Source: Helicostylum pulchrum
Lineage: Eukaryota; Mucoromycota; Mucoromycetes; Mucorales; Mucoraceae
DNA: 64,000 bases
Direction: 5' to 3'
NCBI GenBank assembly: GCA_025677825.1
Contig: JAIXMO010000031.1
Coordinates: 62,001-126,000 of the forward strand
Shown here in pieces: positions 11,088-21,934 of the stretch (the stretch's first letter is position 1; each line of letters begins with the position of its first letter). Made by a program: the position numbers and the translations under genes. The notes under the pieces were generated by a model that did no database searches, had not been told where the DNA came from, and saw only the letters and a program-made list of their open reading frames with translations.

Positions 11088-11572
11088 TCAGACTGATAAT
11101 TTATATGTTGCCTTGATCTTTTGAGCAAAATCTGTATAACCACCAACCAACTTTTGGTTACCAACTTCACATCCTTCGTAAATAAAAGGCGATGTTCTAT
11201 GACTGGTATTGAATTCCTATACAAGAAATATAAATATCTTGCATGCTTCTGTATAAACGATTATCCTCGTACCTGCTGTAATTCTCGAGAACGTTCAGCC
11301 CACTGCTGCTGAATATATGCACTGACATCTACTTTCACATTGGGGTGCTCAGCTGATAACTTATCACTGATTTGTACTGCATTTGTAAAATAAGAACAGC
11401 TTAAAAATCCTTCCTATTTTAATATTAGCATATATATATTTTTTATCTTTGTGCATGTTCCCAAATGACAAGTTCTTACAACGTGATAGCACTCTGTTTT
11501 TTTAGGAATGCCATTGTCTAAACCCTCGGTAGATTTAGTTTCTGAGGATCCAAACCAAGAAAATAAGCCCAT
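11088..11572 (-). CDS. Glutaredoxin/thioredoxin-fold small protein
   Basis: Three exons on the minus strand (11572-11480, 11413-11273, 11216-11088) join in phase 0 through GTAAGA...TAG and GTACGA...TAG introns to give 120 residues. After a hydrophobic start (MGLFSWFG) the protein has a cysteine in GFLSCSYF (about residue 37), a helix, a strand (NVKVDVSAY), a TSPFIYEG segment at the position of the cis-proline loop, and a final GGYTDF block. This order is that of glutaredoxin-like domains. Only one candidate redox cysteine is seen at the usual active-site position, so it may be monothiol or non-catalytic. The start is the first ATG, 143 bp from the divergent METTL4 gene, so the two probably share a promoter region. 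The splice model is firm; the family call is moderate. Confidence 0.65.
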
Positions 11573-11715
11573 GTTTATTTTTTAGAAAAAAAAAGCAGAA
11601 TGAAGGGAAACAAGGTTCCTGCTTTTTATTTTATTCTAAGGTGTTGGCATCGTTTTTTATTTAAAAAGCCGATACTTCTTTTTTTCTTTTTTCTTTTGAC
11701 AAGATCGTTATACTC

Positions 11716-13054
11716 ATGTTGGACATTATAGATTCAGAAAAGTGTTTTTCTCGAGATATTGAACATTACACCTTAATAGAGGGTGAATTTGACGTATGCG
11801 AACCTTACTTTCGCCCTAAAAAGGAATCGACAGAACCGCCGAAAAAACGAAAAAAGTCTGTTCCGAAAGCACCTAGTGTAGCCGACGTTGAAACACAAAA
11901 GCGACACGAAGAAATACGACCTAATTTAGTGGCGTGCTTAGAACAGATTGAATCTGTATGGCCAGAGTCATGGAAACAAATTAAAGTGCCTAGAACTATA
12001 AAGGAAGTCAAGGCGGAAACAATTGATTTTCCTAGCATACAAGCCATGGTCGAGATGGCACGTGGTAAATTTGGTCAAAATGATGATGATGATGAAGATA
12101 ATGCGGAATATAACCTATCTGCTGCAGTCACAACTGATCTTGATATGTTTTCGATATTTAATCTCATTTGCAGTAATACTGAAAACACCTTAAAATTACT
12201 GCAGATCACTCCTGCTTGTCAATATATTATACCGCCCAAATCAAGTTTCCTAATGGGTTCCATAGCTAATAGTCTGTCACAACTTGGAAACTATGGTACC
12301 GTACCAAACAAGAAAAAAAAATAACCATTTCTTTTAACTGATTTTAAAAACTTTATAAAGTAAATAGAAAAGGGGGAGCAGACTTAATCGTGATGGACCC
12401 TCCATGGCCCAACAAAAGTGGTAAAGCAGAACAAATACATTTGTAAAAAAAAAAAATCTTGCGTAAATTTAATATTTACAAACCAATTTAGTGTCAAGGT
12501 CTTCGCATTACGAAACACAAGATATTTACGATCTATATTCTATTCCGATCTCTCAAATGGTGGCCTCAAAAGATTGTATCGTAGCTATCTGGGTCACGAA
12601 TAAACCAAAATTTAGAAACTTTATTCTCAACAAGTTATTTCCTGCTTGGGGTCTCGTGTGCGTGGGTGAATGGGCTTGGCTTAAAGTAACAACACAAGCA
12701 GAATGCATCTTTCCCTTAGATTCTATGCATAAAAAGCCATATGAGCAATTGATTTTAGGTAGGCCAAAGGACATAACTCAGCCAGGCACGGTACCTATGC
12801 ACCATACCATTGTTAGCATACCTAGCATAAGACATTCACGAAAGCCACCGTTGGAAGGTAAATAATTAATACATAAATTGGCAACAATAGCTAAAACAAT
12901 TATTTTAGATGTTTTAAAACCTTATCTAAACTACACATCAGATCCTATTCAAGTTGAATTATTTGCACGGTGTCTTACTCCGGGATGGATCAGTTGGGGC
13001 AACGAATGTTTAAAATTTCAACATTTGAATTACTTTGACAAAAAAACAGAATAG
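11716..13054 (+). CDS. METTL4: METTL4-type MT-A70 N6-adenine methyltransferase
   Basis: Four exons (11716-12295, 12382-12420, 12492-12857, 12909-13054) splice in matching phases to a 376-residue protein. The catalytic MT-A70 motif DPPW is at residues 199-202 within YDLIVMDPPWPNKS. Downstream blocks WVTNKPKF, GEWAWLKVT, FPLDSMHKKPYEQLILG, HSRKPPL, LFAR and the closing GWISWGNECLKFQH are characteristic of the METTL4 clade rather than METTL3/14. A basic patch (PPKKRKK, about residue 36) suggests nuclear import, and an acidic run lies near residue 118. METTL4 proteins methylate adenine in snRNA or DNA in other eukaryotes; early-diverging fungi are known for abundant DNA 6mA, but which substrate applies here cannot be read from sequence. 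The gene is divergent from the thioredoxin-fold gene. Confidence 0.93.
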
Positions 13055-13276
13055 TTTGCCCCCAAACTCTTTTTTTTTTTAGAACCTATAAACAGAGAAT
13101 TTACTAACTCAATAAAGCTGCACATAATCATGCATCTGTAAGCAAATAAACCTCTTAATTAACTTTAGGCTGATAAAAACCAGTTGATAAATACAATGTG
13201 ATAATATACACATATATAAAAAGACCAAACATATGTTATCTCCTTATCTTTGTCTTTTATTTTTCTTTGAATAAGT

Positions 13277-14018
13277 ATGGCTCCTATCAAAGTAATCGGT
13301 GCAAGCCTTGGGCGTAGCGGTACAGAAAGTTTACGTGTTGCTTTGGATATTCTAGGGTAAATAACAATATAGATTATCAATGCCCTATAATTTATTTATT
13401 TCAAAAAAAAAAAATAGGTATAAAACACATCATATGAAATGTTTTTTCGAAGACCCTACTATCAAAGCAAGCGACTGGCTTCACGCGTACTATAATCGAG
13501 AAACTACAGACTGGGATAAACTTTACGAAAAATTCGATGCTTGTACAGACTGGACAGCAGCCACATTCTATAAGGAATTACTCCACAAGTACCCAGATGC
13601 CAAAGTTCTGCTTACGATACGTCCTGTTGACAGCTGGTACGAATCTGTTAAAAATACAATCTTGAAAAGTGTTGAAGAAATGCATGACTCGGGACCCAGT
13701 GACCCATTACACAATTTTTTAAAACTGGCAGACGCAGTTTGTATGGATGGATGGATTCGAAACCCTGAAAAATTTGCAGATGAAAAGACAGTTAAACGTC
13801 TCTACAATGAACATGTTGCTGAAGTCAAGCGAGTCGTTCCTGCTGATCAATTATGTGTATTGGAATTAGGCGATGGGTGGGAAAAATTGTGTAAATTTCT
13901 GGGCAAAGAAGTTCCGCAAGTTCCTTACCCCAAAGTCAACACTACTGATGAATTTAAGGAATATTTCTTTGAGCGTAAGGGAGCTAATAACTTGGCTCCT
14001 GTAACCAGTAGTACATAG
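13277..14018 (+). CDS. Sulfotransferase-like P-loop protein
   Basis: Two exons (13277-13356, 13418-14018) give 226 residues. The N-terminus MAPIKVIGASLGRSGTESLR carries the 5' PAPS/phosphate-binding loop (GRSGTES) of the fungal and animal sulfotransferase-like family (Sulfotransfer_4 type). Further family blocks are DWTAATFYKELLHKYPDAKV and LTIRPVDSWYESV, the latter containing the R-x-x-x-x-W pattern near the 3'-phosphate-binding region. An acceptor substrate cannot be inferred. The start ATG begins the only frame that runs into the P-loop, and the intron uses GTAAAT...ATAG after a long A run. The TATAAAAAG at about 13216 upstream may be the TATA element. Confidence 0.85.
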
Positions 14019-14281
14019 TGAATTGTCTTAATACTTAAAAATGCGAATTGATCCCTTTTTTTTCGAAATAAAATAAATTTAATGAATACTGTATTTCCTC
14101 TCGCTCCCTTCTAAGCAGATCTCACTGTAGAATATAAATGGTACAATATATTTGATAACTAGACCTGATTTTTGATAGATACACATAAATTTTCCCAGCT
14201 AAAAATATAGATTGACATCCGCAGCATATCATCAGGAAGGATATATTTTATTTACATCAAGTTTGTTACTATACATAATTA

Positions 14282-15446
14282 TTAATTAGTAGCCTGTTTT
14301 TGTTGAAGTAAAATGATTCTGTCTCTTTCAGCTTGTCTCATTTTCATTAATGTGAGTGCTTCGTAATCGTTATCGGATATTTTTGAAGATGAAGGTGCCT
14401 AAGTAACAAATACGCGTTATATTAGGTAATGCACTTATATACCACACGCACACATTATATAGTTTACCTTGAAATTTGGTAAATTGGCAGGCTTAAAAAA
14501 TGACGATTGAGATCCCATAGAGAATAAGGGTTTACCAGTAGCAGGAGTAGCTCTATCGTTTGCACTAAACAATGCAGCTCTTGCTTCCTTTTTCATTTCT
14601 TCGGCCTTATGCATTCTTAACACAAGCGCAGGTACTTTACCTGTAGCCCAATCGATACTTTCAAACTGGGATAACGCCGGATGTGATTCTTTCTTTGTAA
14701 TAATACTGTAAGCATCTACCACCGTTTTAAATACAACTATAGCACCACCCTTCTTCTTTTGAGATAATGCAACTGAATCCACTTTACCAAGAGGATCTAA
14801 AATACGCTCCAAATCACTTTCAGAAAAATCGTACTTTTTACGTTTCCACTTAATCTTTAATGCACAATCCAATTCAGTTTCTTCAGGCAATTCTATAAAA
14901 ACTTGGATATTAATTATACACGAACATATAAATTAGATGCAATTATTTACCTTCTTTTTCTTTATCGTTATTACCCCAGTCCTCTTGTCTTCTTTTAGCA
15001 CCTTCTTCACGCATACGAGCAATTTCAGCTTCATATTGAGCTTTTGCCTGTTGTTGGTCTGTTTTGGCTTTTTTGGCATCCTTTTCACGTTGTTCTAATT
15101 CATCCTGAGCGTTTCTTCTTTTTGAGTCCATCTCTTGTTTTTTCTTTTGTCTTTCTTGACGACTTCTATGAATTTGGTCATATTCACTTCTCTTTTTCGT
15201 ATCCAATAATAATTCCTGGGCCTGAGTTAAATTATGAAAGAGTACCGCTACGAACAAAAAGGTTTATGTTAATTACTTTGCCAAAAAAAATCTATGTAGA
15301 AAAAGAAAAAACGTACCTGCATCAGGATTGGGGTTTTTATCGGGATGCACTTTCAATGCCTTTTTACGGTATGCATTTTTGATTTCTTTGTCAGAAGCAG
15401 TAATCTGTAGACCCAGTAACTCGTAGTAATCGACTTCTGTATTCAT
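14282..15446 (-). CDS. DNAJC17/Cwf23-type J-domain protein with RRM-like region
   Basis: Four minus-strand exons (15446-15317, 15247-14951, 14892-14468, 14398-14282) close in phase to 322 residues. The J domain occupies about residues 5-75 with the HPD motif at 34-36 ([12 protein letters not shown]), followed by a long charged coiled coil ([16 protein letters not shown] and on) and a C-terminal RRM-like domain containing [19 protein letters not shown] and [14 protein letters not shown]. This arrangement is that of DNAJC17 and yeast Cwf23/Cwc23, Hsp70 co-chaperones tied to the spliceosome. The first exon gives an N-terminus [12 protein letters not shown] typical of the family. Its tail faces the sulfotransferase-like gene, 263 bp away. 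Confidence 0.88.
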
Positions 15447-15769
15447 TTTTTTTTTTTTGGTTGTGTTGGTAAAAAAGCAATGAAATTTCAAAGTTCAAAT
15501 CGCAGTCATTCCCTTTTTAAAAATTCGTGACGTTTTTTTTTCCGTGCTTTTAGAAAGAAACTGCATTGGGACTACTGCCGTATCGTTTTCATATCGAGCG
15601 ATTTTGCATAAATTCTGCAGGCCACCAGACAGTGAAAAAAAATACTATACCAAAATATAAATAAACCTTTTCTTCTTTTATTTTAAGAAAATAAATATCT
15701 TTTTTATTATTTATCAATAAAACTAACCATTTGTTATATTTTTTTAATATATGTACATACGAGCGACGA

Positions 15770-16082
15770 TACCGATCGATGCAACGATAAGTACAACGAT
15801 AGGATATCGATCGTTGAAGATATTTCAGCGATATATGTCTGTGATATTGTTGTATTGTCTCAATGATCGGTTACACGCATATTTTTTTAAAATGAAAAAG
15901 TGTAGTGCGTTTACCTTTTATTTGCTATAGTTTTTTGGATCGAACGTGTAAATTGGCCGTGCATCAAGATGTCCCCTTTTTTCCTGATAAAACAAAGGTT
16001 TATTCTATTATGAGACATTTTTTCAATACAACGATCGATCGTTGAACATATCGCTGCATTGTCATATCATTGCTATCACTGT
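15770..16082. repeat. Inverted-repeat element, MITE-like
   Basis: CAGCGATAT plus a variable 14-15 bp plus GTTGTATTG occurs on the plus strand at about 15826-15857 and in reverse complement at about 16023-16055. Around these cores, CGATCGATCGTTG-type sequence also recurs on both sides (15773-15815 and 16031-16045). The arms are degenerate and about 165 bp apart. No coding capacity lies between them. A decayed non-autonomous DNA transposon is plausible, but target-site duplications are not evident. Confidence 0.4.
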
Positions 16083-16423
16083 AAATAAATACATTTCTTC
16101 ACTTTGATTATTATTTAGAGACAGTTACCTTAAATACTTTTTTTTTGCCTAAATTATCTAAATCTTTCTTTTCTTAAAACGTTTAAACTGTTATTTTCAA
16201 TGAAAATATATAATATTCATTGTCTACAATTTATTTAGCAAAATGCAGGGCACTTTATGCAATGCTATATCCAACTTTGTAGATTACTCTTTACCAATCT
16301 AGCATTAAAAAACAATACGTGCTGTATATTTTCTTATCATTATTTTTGTTAAATATATGTATATAAAAAAGTACATAAAAACAAAAACACTTTTTCAATA
16401 TCTTTTTTTTTCTTTTTAAAAAA

Positions 16424-16510
16424 ATGCACATCTATACAATCTTCTCGGTGATGTTTGTTGGTATCCTAGTCATTTTCACTTCAGCAAGCCTGTCAATGGA
16501 AAAGTTTTAG
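16424..16510 (+). CDS. Possible tiny secreted peptide, maybe degenerate
   Basis: An ATG follows TTTCTTTTTAAAAAA, a context like other start codons in this window, and TATATAAAAAAG lies about 60 bp upstream. The 28-residue frame is a hydrophobic signal-like segment (HIYTIFSVMFVGILVIFTSA) followed by SLSMEKF and a stop. The same frame reopens beyond the stop for about 42 codons, so this could be the signal peptide of a gene broken by a nonsense change. No intron rescues it. Low confidence that it is functional. Confidence 0.25.
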   Translation: MHIYTIFSVMFVGILVIFTSASLSMEKF

Positions 16511-18000
16511 CAGTTCGCGCGTATGCCGTTGCTAATGGTGGTGCTGGTGGTACTTAGACCTTATAACAAAAGTCGTGTTGCTGGTTGTGTTAATAGTCTC
16601 GTACCAAGTCTTGAAGCAACTACTAGAAATATACTTTAAATGTATACAATTTTTAATTTATTTTTTATGCTTCTATATAATGGCACTTTACTATCTATGC
16701 TAAACTATAATAATAACTTATTTTGCTACTATATATAAACTTTAACTTTTTCGTTTACGCTAAAGAAATATTAACTATTTTATGGTTTACGAAATACGAC
16801 ACCCACTCTTATATTTAATGGTTTATAGTAGACAAGGACAAACGATATCAAAATGTGGGGGTAATTTATGTCATGGTATCTAGACCCTGTTTCCCTTCTA
16901 ATCCTAAAAAATAATGTACAGCTTCTCGTTTTATTCCGGGGGGTACTTATCTAACTAACTATACCTAATAAATAAGGCTAAACAATAAAAAGAACGAGCG
17001 ACAAAGAGTAGTCGTATCGACATTATTGAGATGAATGAAAGTATTGTCTGTATAACTTTAGCACGTAACTACTTGCAATAATCAAGCTTTAAGAGTAACA
17101 AAATTATGTTTATCTTGGATATAAGACGATGTAGATATACTTACTTATATACATTGATATGTATAAGTAATATGTTCGAATGCAAAATTCCTTAAAAAAC
17201 GAAATAGAGAGCACGCAGAGAAAATACTAAAACGACAACTACTAATTTTTCCTCTTGATGTGCTTTCTCCCGGTAACTAGATAAAGCAAACTAGTTACCT
17301 CTTGGAGTACCTTCGAAAAAAAAACGTTTACTTTTTACATTTATTTATAAAAACTTTTTAAATGAGATAGACGCGTTTTCAAGAAAAGTAACTTTAAATA
17401 GAAATAAAACCTTAAATTTCGAGAATATAGCACAGTAAAGATTGTTTAGATAAAAAGGCAATTAAAAAAAAATAGCAAGTAAAAGTCAAAACGGTAGTTT
17501 TTGTTTCGAAGGTCAAAAATTAATTTGTATAGTTTAACTCATAGTTTCTGGGGTAGTAGTCTTTTAGCAGTAGGTGTTGATACCCAAGCTTAAAACGGAG
17601 TTTTTTTGGGGGAACAATTAAAAATTAATTGGCTTGAAAAGTGACTGCACAAAGTGATACTGGTTTTCGAAAGAAAAATTTTTTTCATAAAAAAAAAAGG
17701 GTTATAAAAAGGCTCAAATTCCTGACAAGTATGTAAATTTTCTTTTTTAACAGTAAATAAAATCAAAAGGTTAGTTAATATAATATTTGTAATACATTAG
17801 AAAAGTATTATTTGGTTTGCGCAAAAGATGCTTTATGTCAAACAAACTAGAGTTTCTGATCCATTGATGTGAATCTTTATACCTGATGCTAAAACCATTT
17901 AATACTATTTTAACGTTTTTTACGTTCAATTTTTTATTCTTTTTTACTAATATTTATTTAAAAACTATAGTTAACTTTTTGTTGTACTCTTTGCTCTTTT

Positions 18001-18868
18001 TAATACTTGTTAAACTTTTTTAAAAATGAAAACGAAAAATTCTTGGTCATGGTAAGCAATCTATTTTCTTTTTTTTTCCAAAAGAAATAGGTTCAAGGTT
18101 CATATGATGATCGAACTATTATATAGTTGGAATTACCGTCTGAATGCACTGTAGACACAAATTGGCTGTTTGTCTGATAGAACCTTGAATCTTTAATTTC
18201 TTTTTTTATTACTATTATAAAAAAACTTTTTACTAATCATTTCTTCAGATCTTTTGAATAGGTAATTAATCGCATTCCAATTAAGGCCACTTCTTCTTTT
18301 TTTCATGGTTAAATGATGATTTCTATTAGATGACGAGTCTGACGAGTCATTCGATGTTGAGACAACTTTTATATTACCATTCATGCTTTTCTGAAACATG
18401 AAAAAAAGAAGAAACCCTTTTTTTTTTAAATGTAGCATGAGCCTTTTTTTATTTACACTTTTTATTTTTTAGATATTCTACTATTATTGTGGCTTGTCTA
18501 TTCTCAAGATGTATTCCAATGGTAATTAATCTTTCGATTAATGTAAATATGTAAATATTGTAAGAAATAAATGATTCTTAATTGATGAATATTAAAAAAC
18601 AAAGACAAGCATATGTCTGATCACCTGAAGAGTTTTTTCCTGTCTGATATTCTGAATCATTTTTTTCTATATCAATTTTACAATATTTTTCATTACCATT
18701 TTACTGAATTTGGCACTGACAATCATTTCTCATAGTTATCTTAAGGTAAACCTTCGCTCTATCTATTTTTTCTCTTTTTGTTCTTGGTTATTTTTTTTAC
18801 AGTGATGATAATATATCACGACGGTCTTCATAAATCAGTTGATGAAAATGGCTGCTAGCTACAACATT
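18001..18868 (-). CDS. Unresolved multi-exon minus-strand gene
   Basis: Several exon-like blocks with good splice signals lie on the minus strand, but I could not close all phases. The clearest is 18868-18801 (acceptor TTTTTTTTTCAG, donor GTAAAA), reading VVASSHFHQLIYEDRRDILS. Another, entered by CATGTTTCAG at about 18390, reads NGNIKVVSTSNDSSDSSSN and then RRSGLNWNAINYLFKR SEEMI, with a donor GTAAAAAG near 18231. Last exons may read KQPICVYSAFR and FSFSFLKKFNKY down to about 18001. Between them frames such as TIGIHLENRQATII are open. No start codon is certain; one candidate ATG is at 19027. The family is unknown. It may be a real gene needing transcript data, or a decaying one. Confidence 0.35.
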
Positions 18869-19105
18869 CTGAAAAAAAAATAATCATTTACAAATTGAAT
18901 AAGATTTTATCTTGTATCTTTACAATTTATTAACTTTTTTTCATTTCTTTTTAGGTATTTGTATATATATTTGTATATTTTTTTCTGTAAATAAATTTTT
19001 CGTTTTGACACTTAACTTAAGCCACATTTTTGTTCCTTTTTTCTCCTTTTTTTTTTACGTCATCTTGAACTTTATGTTCTATTTCTCTTTCATTTAAATT
19101 TAATT

Positions 19106-19780
19106 ATGGAAAGTCAATATTCTTCACAAATCGTATCGATTATTAGTTCGTTTGAAGAACAGTTATACCAAATAAAGTAAATATAATTTGACGTTTACCG
19201 TAGTCGTTATTAATATATCAGCAGACAATCTCAACATGACTTGTTGAATGCCATTACAAAAGCTCAATCTACTTGTATACCCGAACAAGAAGTAACTGAA
19301 ATAAAGTTAATGGTAAAAAAAAAAAAAAAAAAAAAAAAAACGCTTTGTATATACCGGCGCGTATAGGTAAATATTATACTGATACACGGGTTGTCAATAC
19401 ATGTATAGATGGATAAGGTGTCGGTGTATAATACAAAGTTATTATCGATAAAGGCAACAATGTCCATGCTAACAGGAAGATCAAAGCAGTTACAAACAAA
19501 AGCCGATAATTTAAAAACGACAAAGATTCAATACTTGTCACAAATTGATAAAATCCGTAAAATGGAACAAGAAAAAGATCAAACGATTGCGGCAGTTATA
19601 CCTAGTGAATCATCGTCGTCTTTGTTAGAATCTCCTGCTGCAGTGTCAGTTAGTTCACCTAAAGTTAAATCTATTGTGAAAAGAAAAAAGACAAGAGCAA
19701 GAGAAGCTTTAATTGGAGACGATAAGTCAACAGGAAATTGGTTACCAAAAAAAGTATCAAGTCAAAAAGAGTTTTTTTAA
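19106..19780 (+). CDS. Small coiled-coil protein, possibly BLOC-1/BORC-like
   Basis: Three exons (19106-19176, 19222-19312, 19409-19780) give about 177 residues; the second exon may instead start at 19225. The product is largely helical: QLYQI..., QHDLLNAITKAQ, then a long coiled coil with MSMLTGRSKQLQTKADNLKT and YLSQIDKIRKMEQEKD. The tail is serine-rich and then basic (KSIVKRKKTRAREA) and ends NWLPKKVSS. Length and heptad pattern recall small coiled-coil subunits of BLOC-1/BORC lysosome-positioning complexes, but I cannot name the subunit and another scaffold role is possible. The second intron begins GTAAAAAA with a run of more than 20 A. The gene is tail-to-tail with eIF2-beta, with only 46 bp between stop codons. 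Confidence 0.6.
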
Positions 19781-19826
19781 TAAAAAAAAAAAAGAAAGAA
19801 TATATACTACTATTGCATTTTTTTGT

Positions 19827-20965
19827 TTATGCTCTGAGAGCACGTCTATCTTCCTTAGTTTGTGCCTTGAAACCAGTTTTAATAGCAGAGACGGAACGAG
19901 TAGAACCACAGTGTTCACAAGTAACAAAGTACAATCTGTTATCCTTGGTCATAATAGTGTTGGGAGATTTACAAGTCTTACAAGTAACATATTCGACAAT
20001 GTAACGACGTAAAACGTTTTCAATTTGCTTTTGTTGGAAACGACCCTTAATAATTAAACGTTGACCACCATCAATAGAACCAGTTGTACCCAATTCAGCA
20101 AATAAGAACTGAATAACATGCTCAGCAGGACGATGAAGACGCTTTGAAATTTCTGTAACATTTGCAAAAATAGTCTTCTTGTTACCTTCACGATGAATGG
20201 AAGGAGGAACAATTGTATATTTCTTCTTTTCTCCAGCTAACTCGGGGTTATTTTGCTTCAAAATGTTGAAAACACGATCAAGAAGCTCATCATAAGAATA
20301 ATCTCTGTCAGACTTGAGCCATGCTTCTTCTCCTTCTTTATTACCAGTGTTTTCCTCAGTAACTTCTTCCTCATTAACATTCTCATCTGCTAAATCAGCC
20401 TCGAACTGAGCCATAGACTTCTTCTTCTTCTTCTTTTTCTTTAAACCACCAAAATCTAAATCTTCTTCTGTGGCAGCTGGTGCCTCACCTTCAGGAGCAT
20501 CCTCCTAATAGAATTAAAAAATTTCTGGTTAAATCACCACAACTCTTTTTTATATACATAACTATTATTATTACCTCTTCAACAGGCTTAGACTTCTTCT
20601 TCTTTTTCTTTTTCAAATCAGCAAACATGGCATCAGGATCCTCTTCAGCAACATCTAATAAGAATAATAATAAAAATAAATAAATATCGTATTTGTTGCC
20701 ACGTTTCTTTGCAAGTTATCTACCGTTTTGCTCGACATCGACAGGTGTTTCTTCAACGGGAGCTTCTTCAGCAACCTCAACTTCAGTTTCGAAATCAACC
20801 TTCTTCTTTGACTTCTTCTTCTTTTTCAACTTGGAAAAATCGACCTACATAAAGAAAAAATAGATTCCGAATAAGTTGATGTCAACTTGATAGAGAAAAA
20901 AAAAGTCGTTATACCTCTTCATCGTCAAATTGATCCTTGACGGGTGTCTTCTCGTTATCCGACAT
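19827..20965 (-). CDS. SUI3: Translation initiation factor eIF2 subunit beta
   Basis: Four minus-strand exons (20965-20915, 20844-20724, 20654-20575, 20504-19827) give 309 residues. The N-terminal half has three poly-lysine boxes ([30 protein letters not shown]), the known docking sites for eIF5 and eIF2B epsilon. The C-terminal core has the MFN-type domain ([35 protein letters not shown]) and a C2-C2 zinc ribbon with C259, C262, C280 and C283. This is the tRNA-ternary-complex subunit that helps start-site selection. The first exon [17 protein letters not shown] is short and acidic. All introns are 60-80 nt and phases agree. Confidence 0.95.
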
Positions 20966-21934
20966 GGTAAAAAAAATGTTTTTTTATTTAGTGTGAGATT
21001 AAGAAAAAAAATTCACTGTAATTTTTTTTATTATTGTTGGAAAAAAAAATCTTTGCGCGTTAGTAAGTTCGGTTACGTCACTTTCGGCCCACTCTTTTTT
21101 TTTCTTTTTCTTTTTTATTCTGGCACAGAACATAGAGTCTCTTATAAACCTGAAAAATAAAAAGATATTCAAGCATGATACAAACAAGCATAGTAAGAAT
21201 AATAGTTTTCCTTTTTTTCAGGAGTGTATTACTCATTTTTTTGTAGTAACATACAAAGGAGAATCCATGACTCACGAAAAACACGTATAAGCCACATTTT
21301 TCTCTCTTCAAAATATAATTTGAGTCGGACCTTTTTTTAAAAAAAGTATGCAAGCAACTGTCAATTGTGATCAGTGATAGTTGACGCCTATTGTTTATTT
21401 CATTACTTCTTAAAATTCTTGCTGAATGATTTATTCACACGTTCAATTTCGTGTTTTCCGCATAAAAAGGAAACTTGTATGAATCAAGTCGAGACAAACA
21501 AGTACACATTTGTACATTTTGCACAAATGATTAACTACAAGTATGTAAATACGAGTATTACGAAGCTAATGGTAGTATAATTACGCCATGATTAGTATAT
21601 AGATAACATGTGTAAATAAAAGTGGCTCCTCCCTATTTTATCATCCTTTTTTGTTTTTGTTTCTTCATTTTCATATTGTCAATTAAAAAAAGCGTGACCT
21701 GTTTCTTTTACGGATGACTATTGCTCTAAGAAGAACCCTATCGGTTTGTATAAACTTAAAAAGAAACAAAAAAATGACACGTTCGTCATTAGTTGACCAT
21801 CTTTGGGATAACATGAAGTCTTTTAAATTGAGCTTGGTGCTATCTACTAGAAAAATTCAATTTCAAAAGTTACAACGAGGCCAAGAATAAAATAAAAAAC
21901 GCGATTAGAAACATAAGAAAGCGTAAAAGATACC
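20966..21934. other. Intergenic region
   Basis: Promoter side of eIF2-beta. A 38-codon plus-strand frame at 21774 (MTRSSLVDHLWDNMKSFKLS...) precedes the next gene and could be a lost 5' exon or chance; I could not connect it by splicing. A T7A7 tract lies near 21332-21345. Confidence 0.45.

Larger units (their letters stand above)
15447..18000. other. Long intergenic stretch
   Basis: About 2.5 kb without a supported multi-exon gene. It contains the inverted-repeat element near 15770-16082 and a tiny ORF at 16424 (separate entries). The rest is AT-rich with long A/T runs and no recognisable RNA gene. Confidence 0.5.

Noticed and set aside
18037..18880. Plus-strand small gene starting MKTKNSWSW
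   Set aside because: A spliced 59-residue reading can be forced, but the minus-strand exons in the same place have better splice sites and composition.
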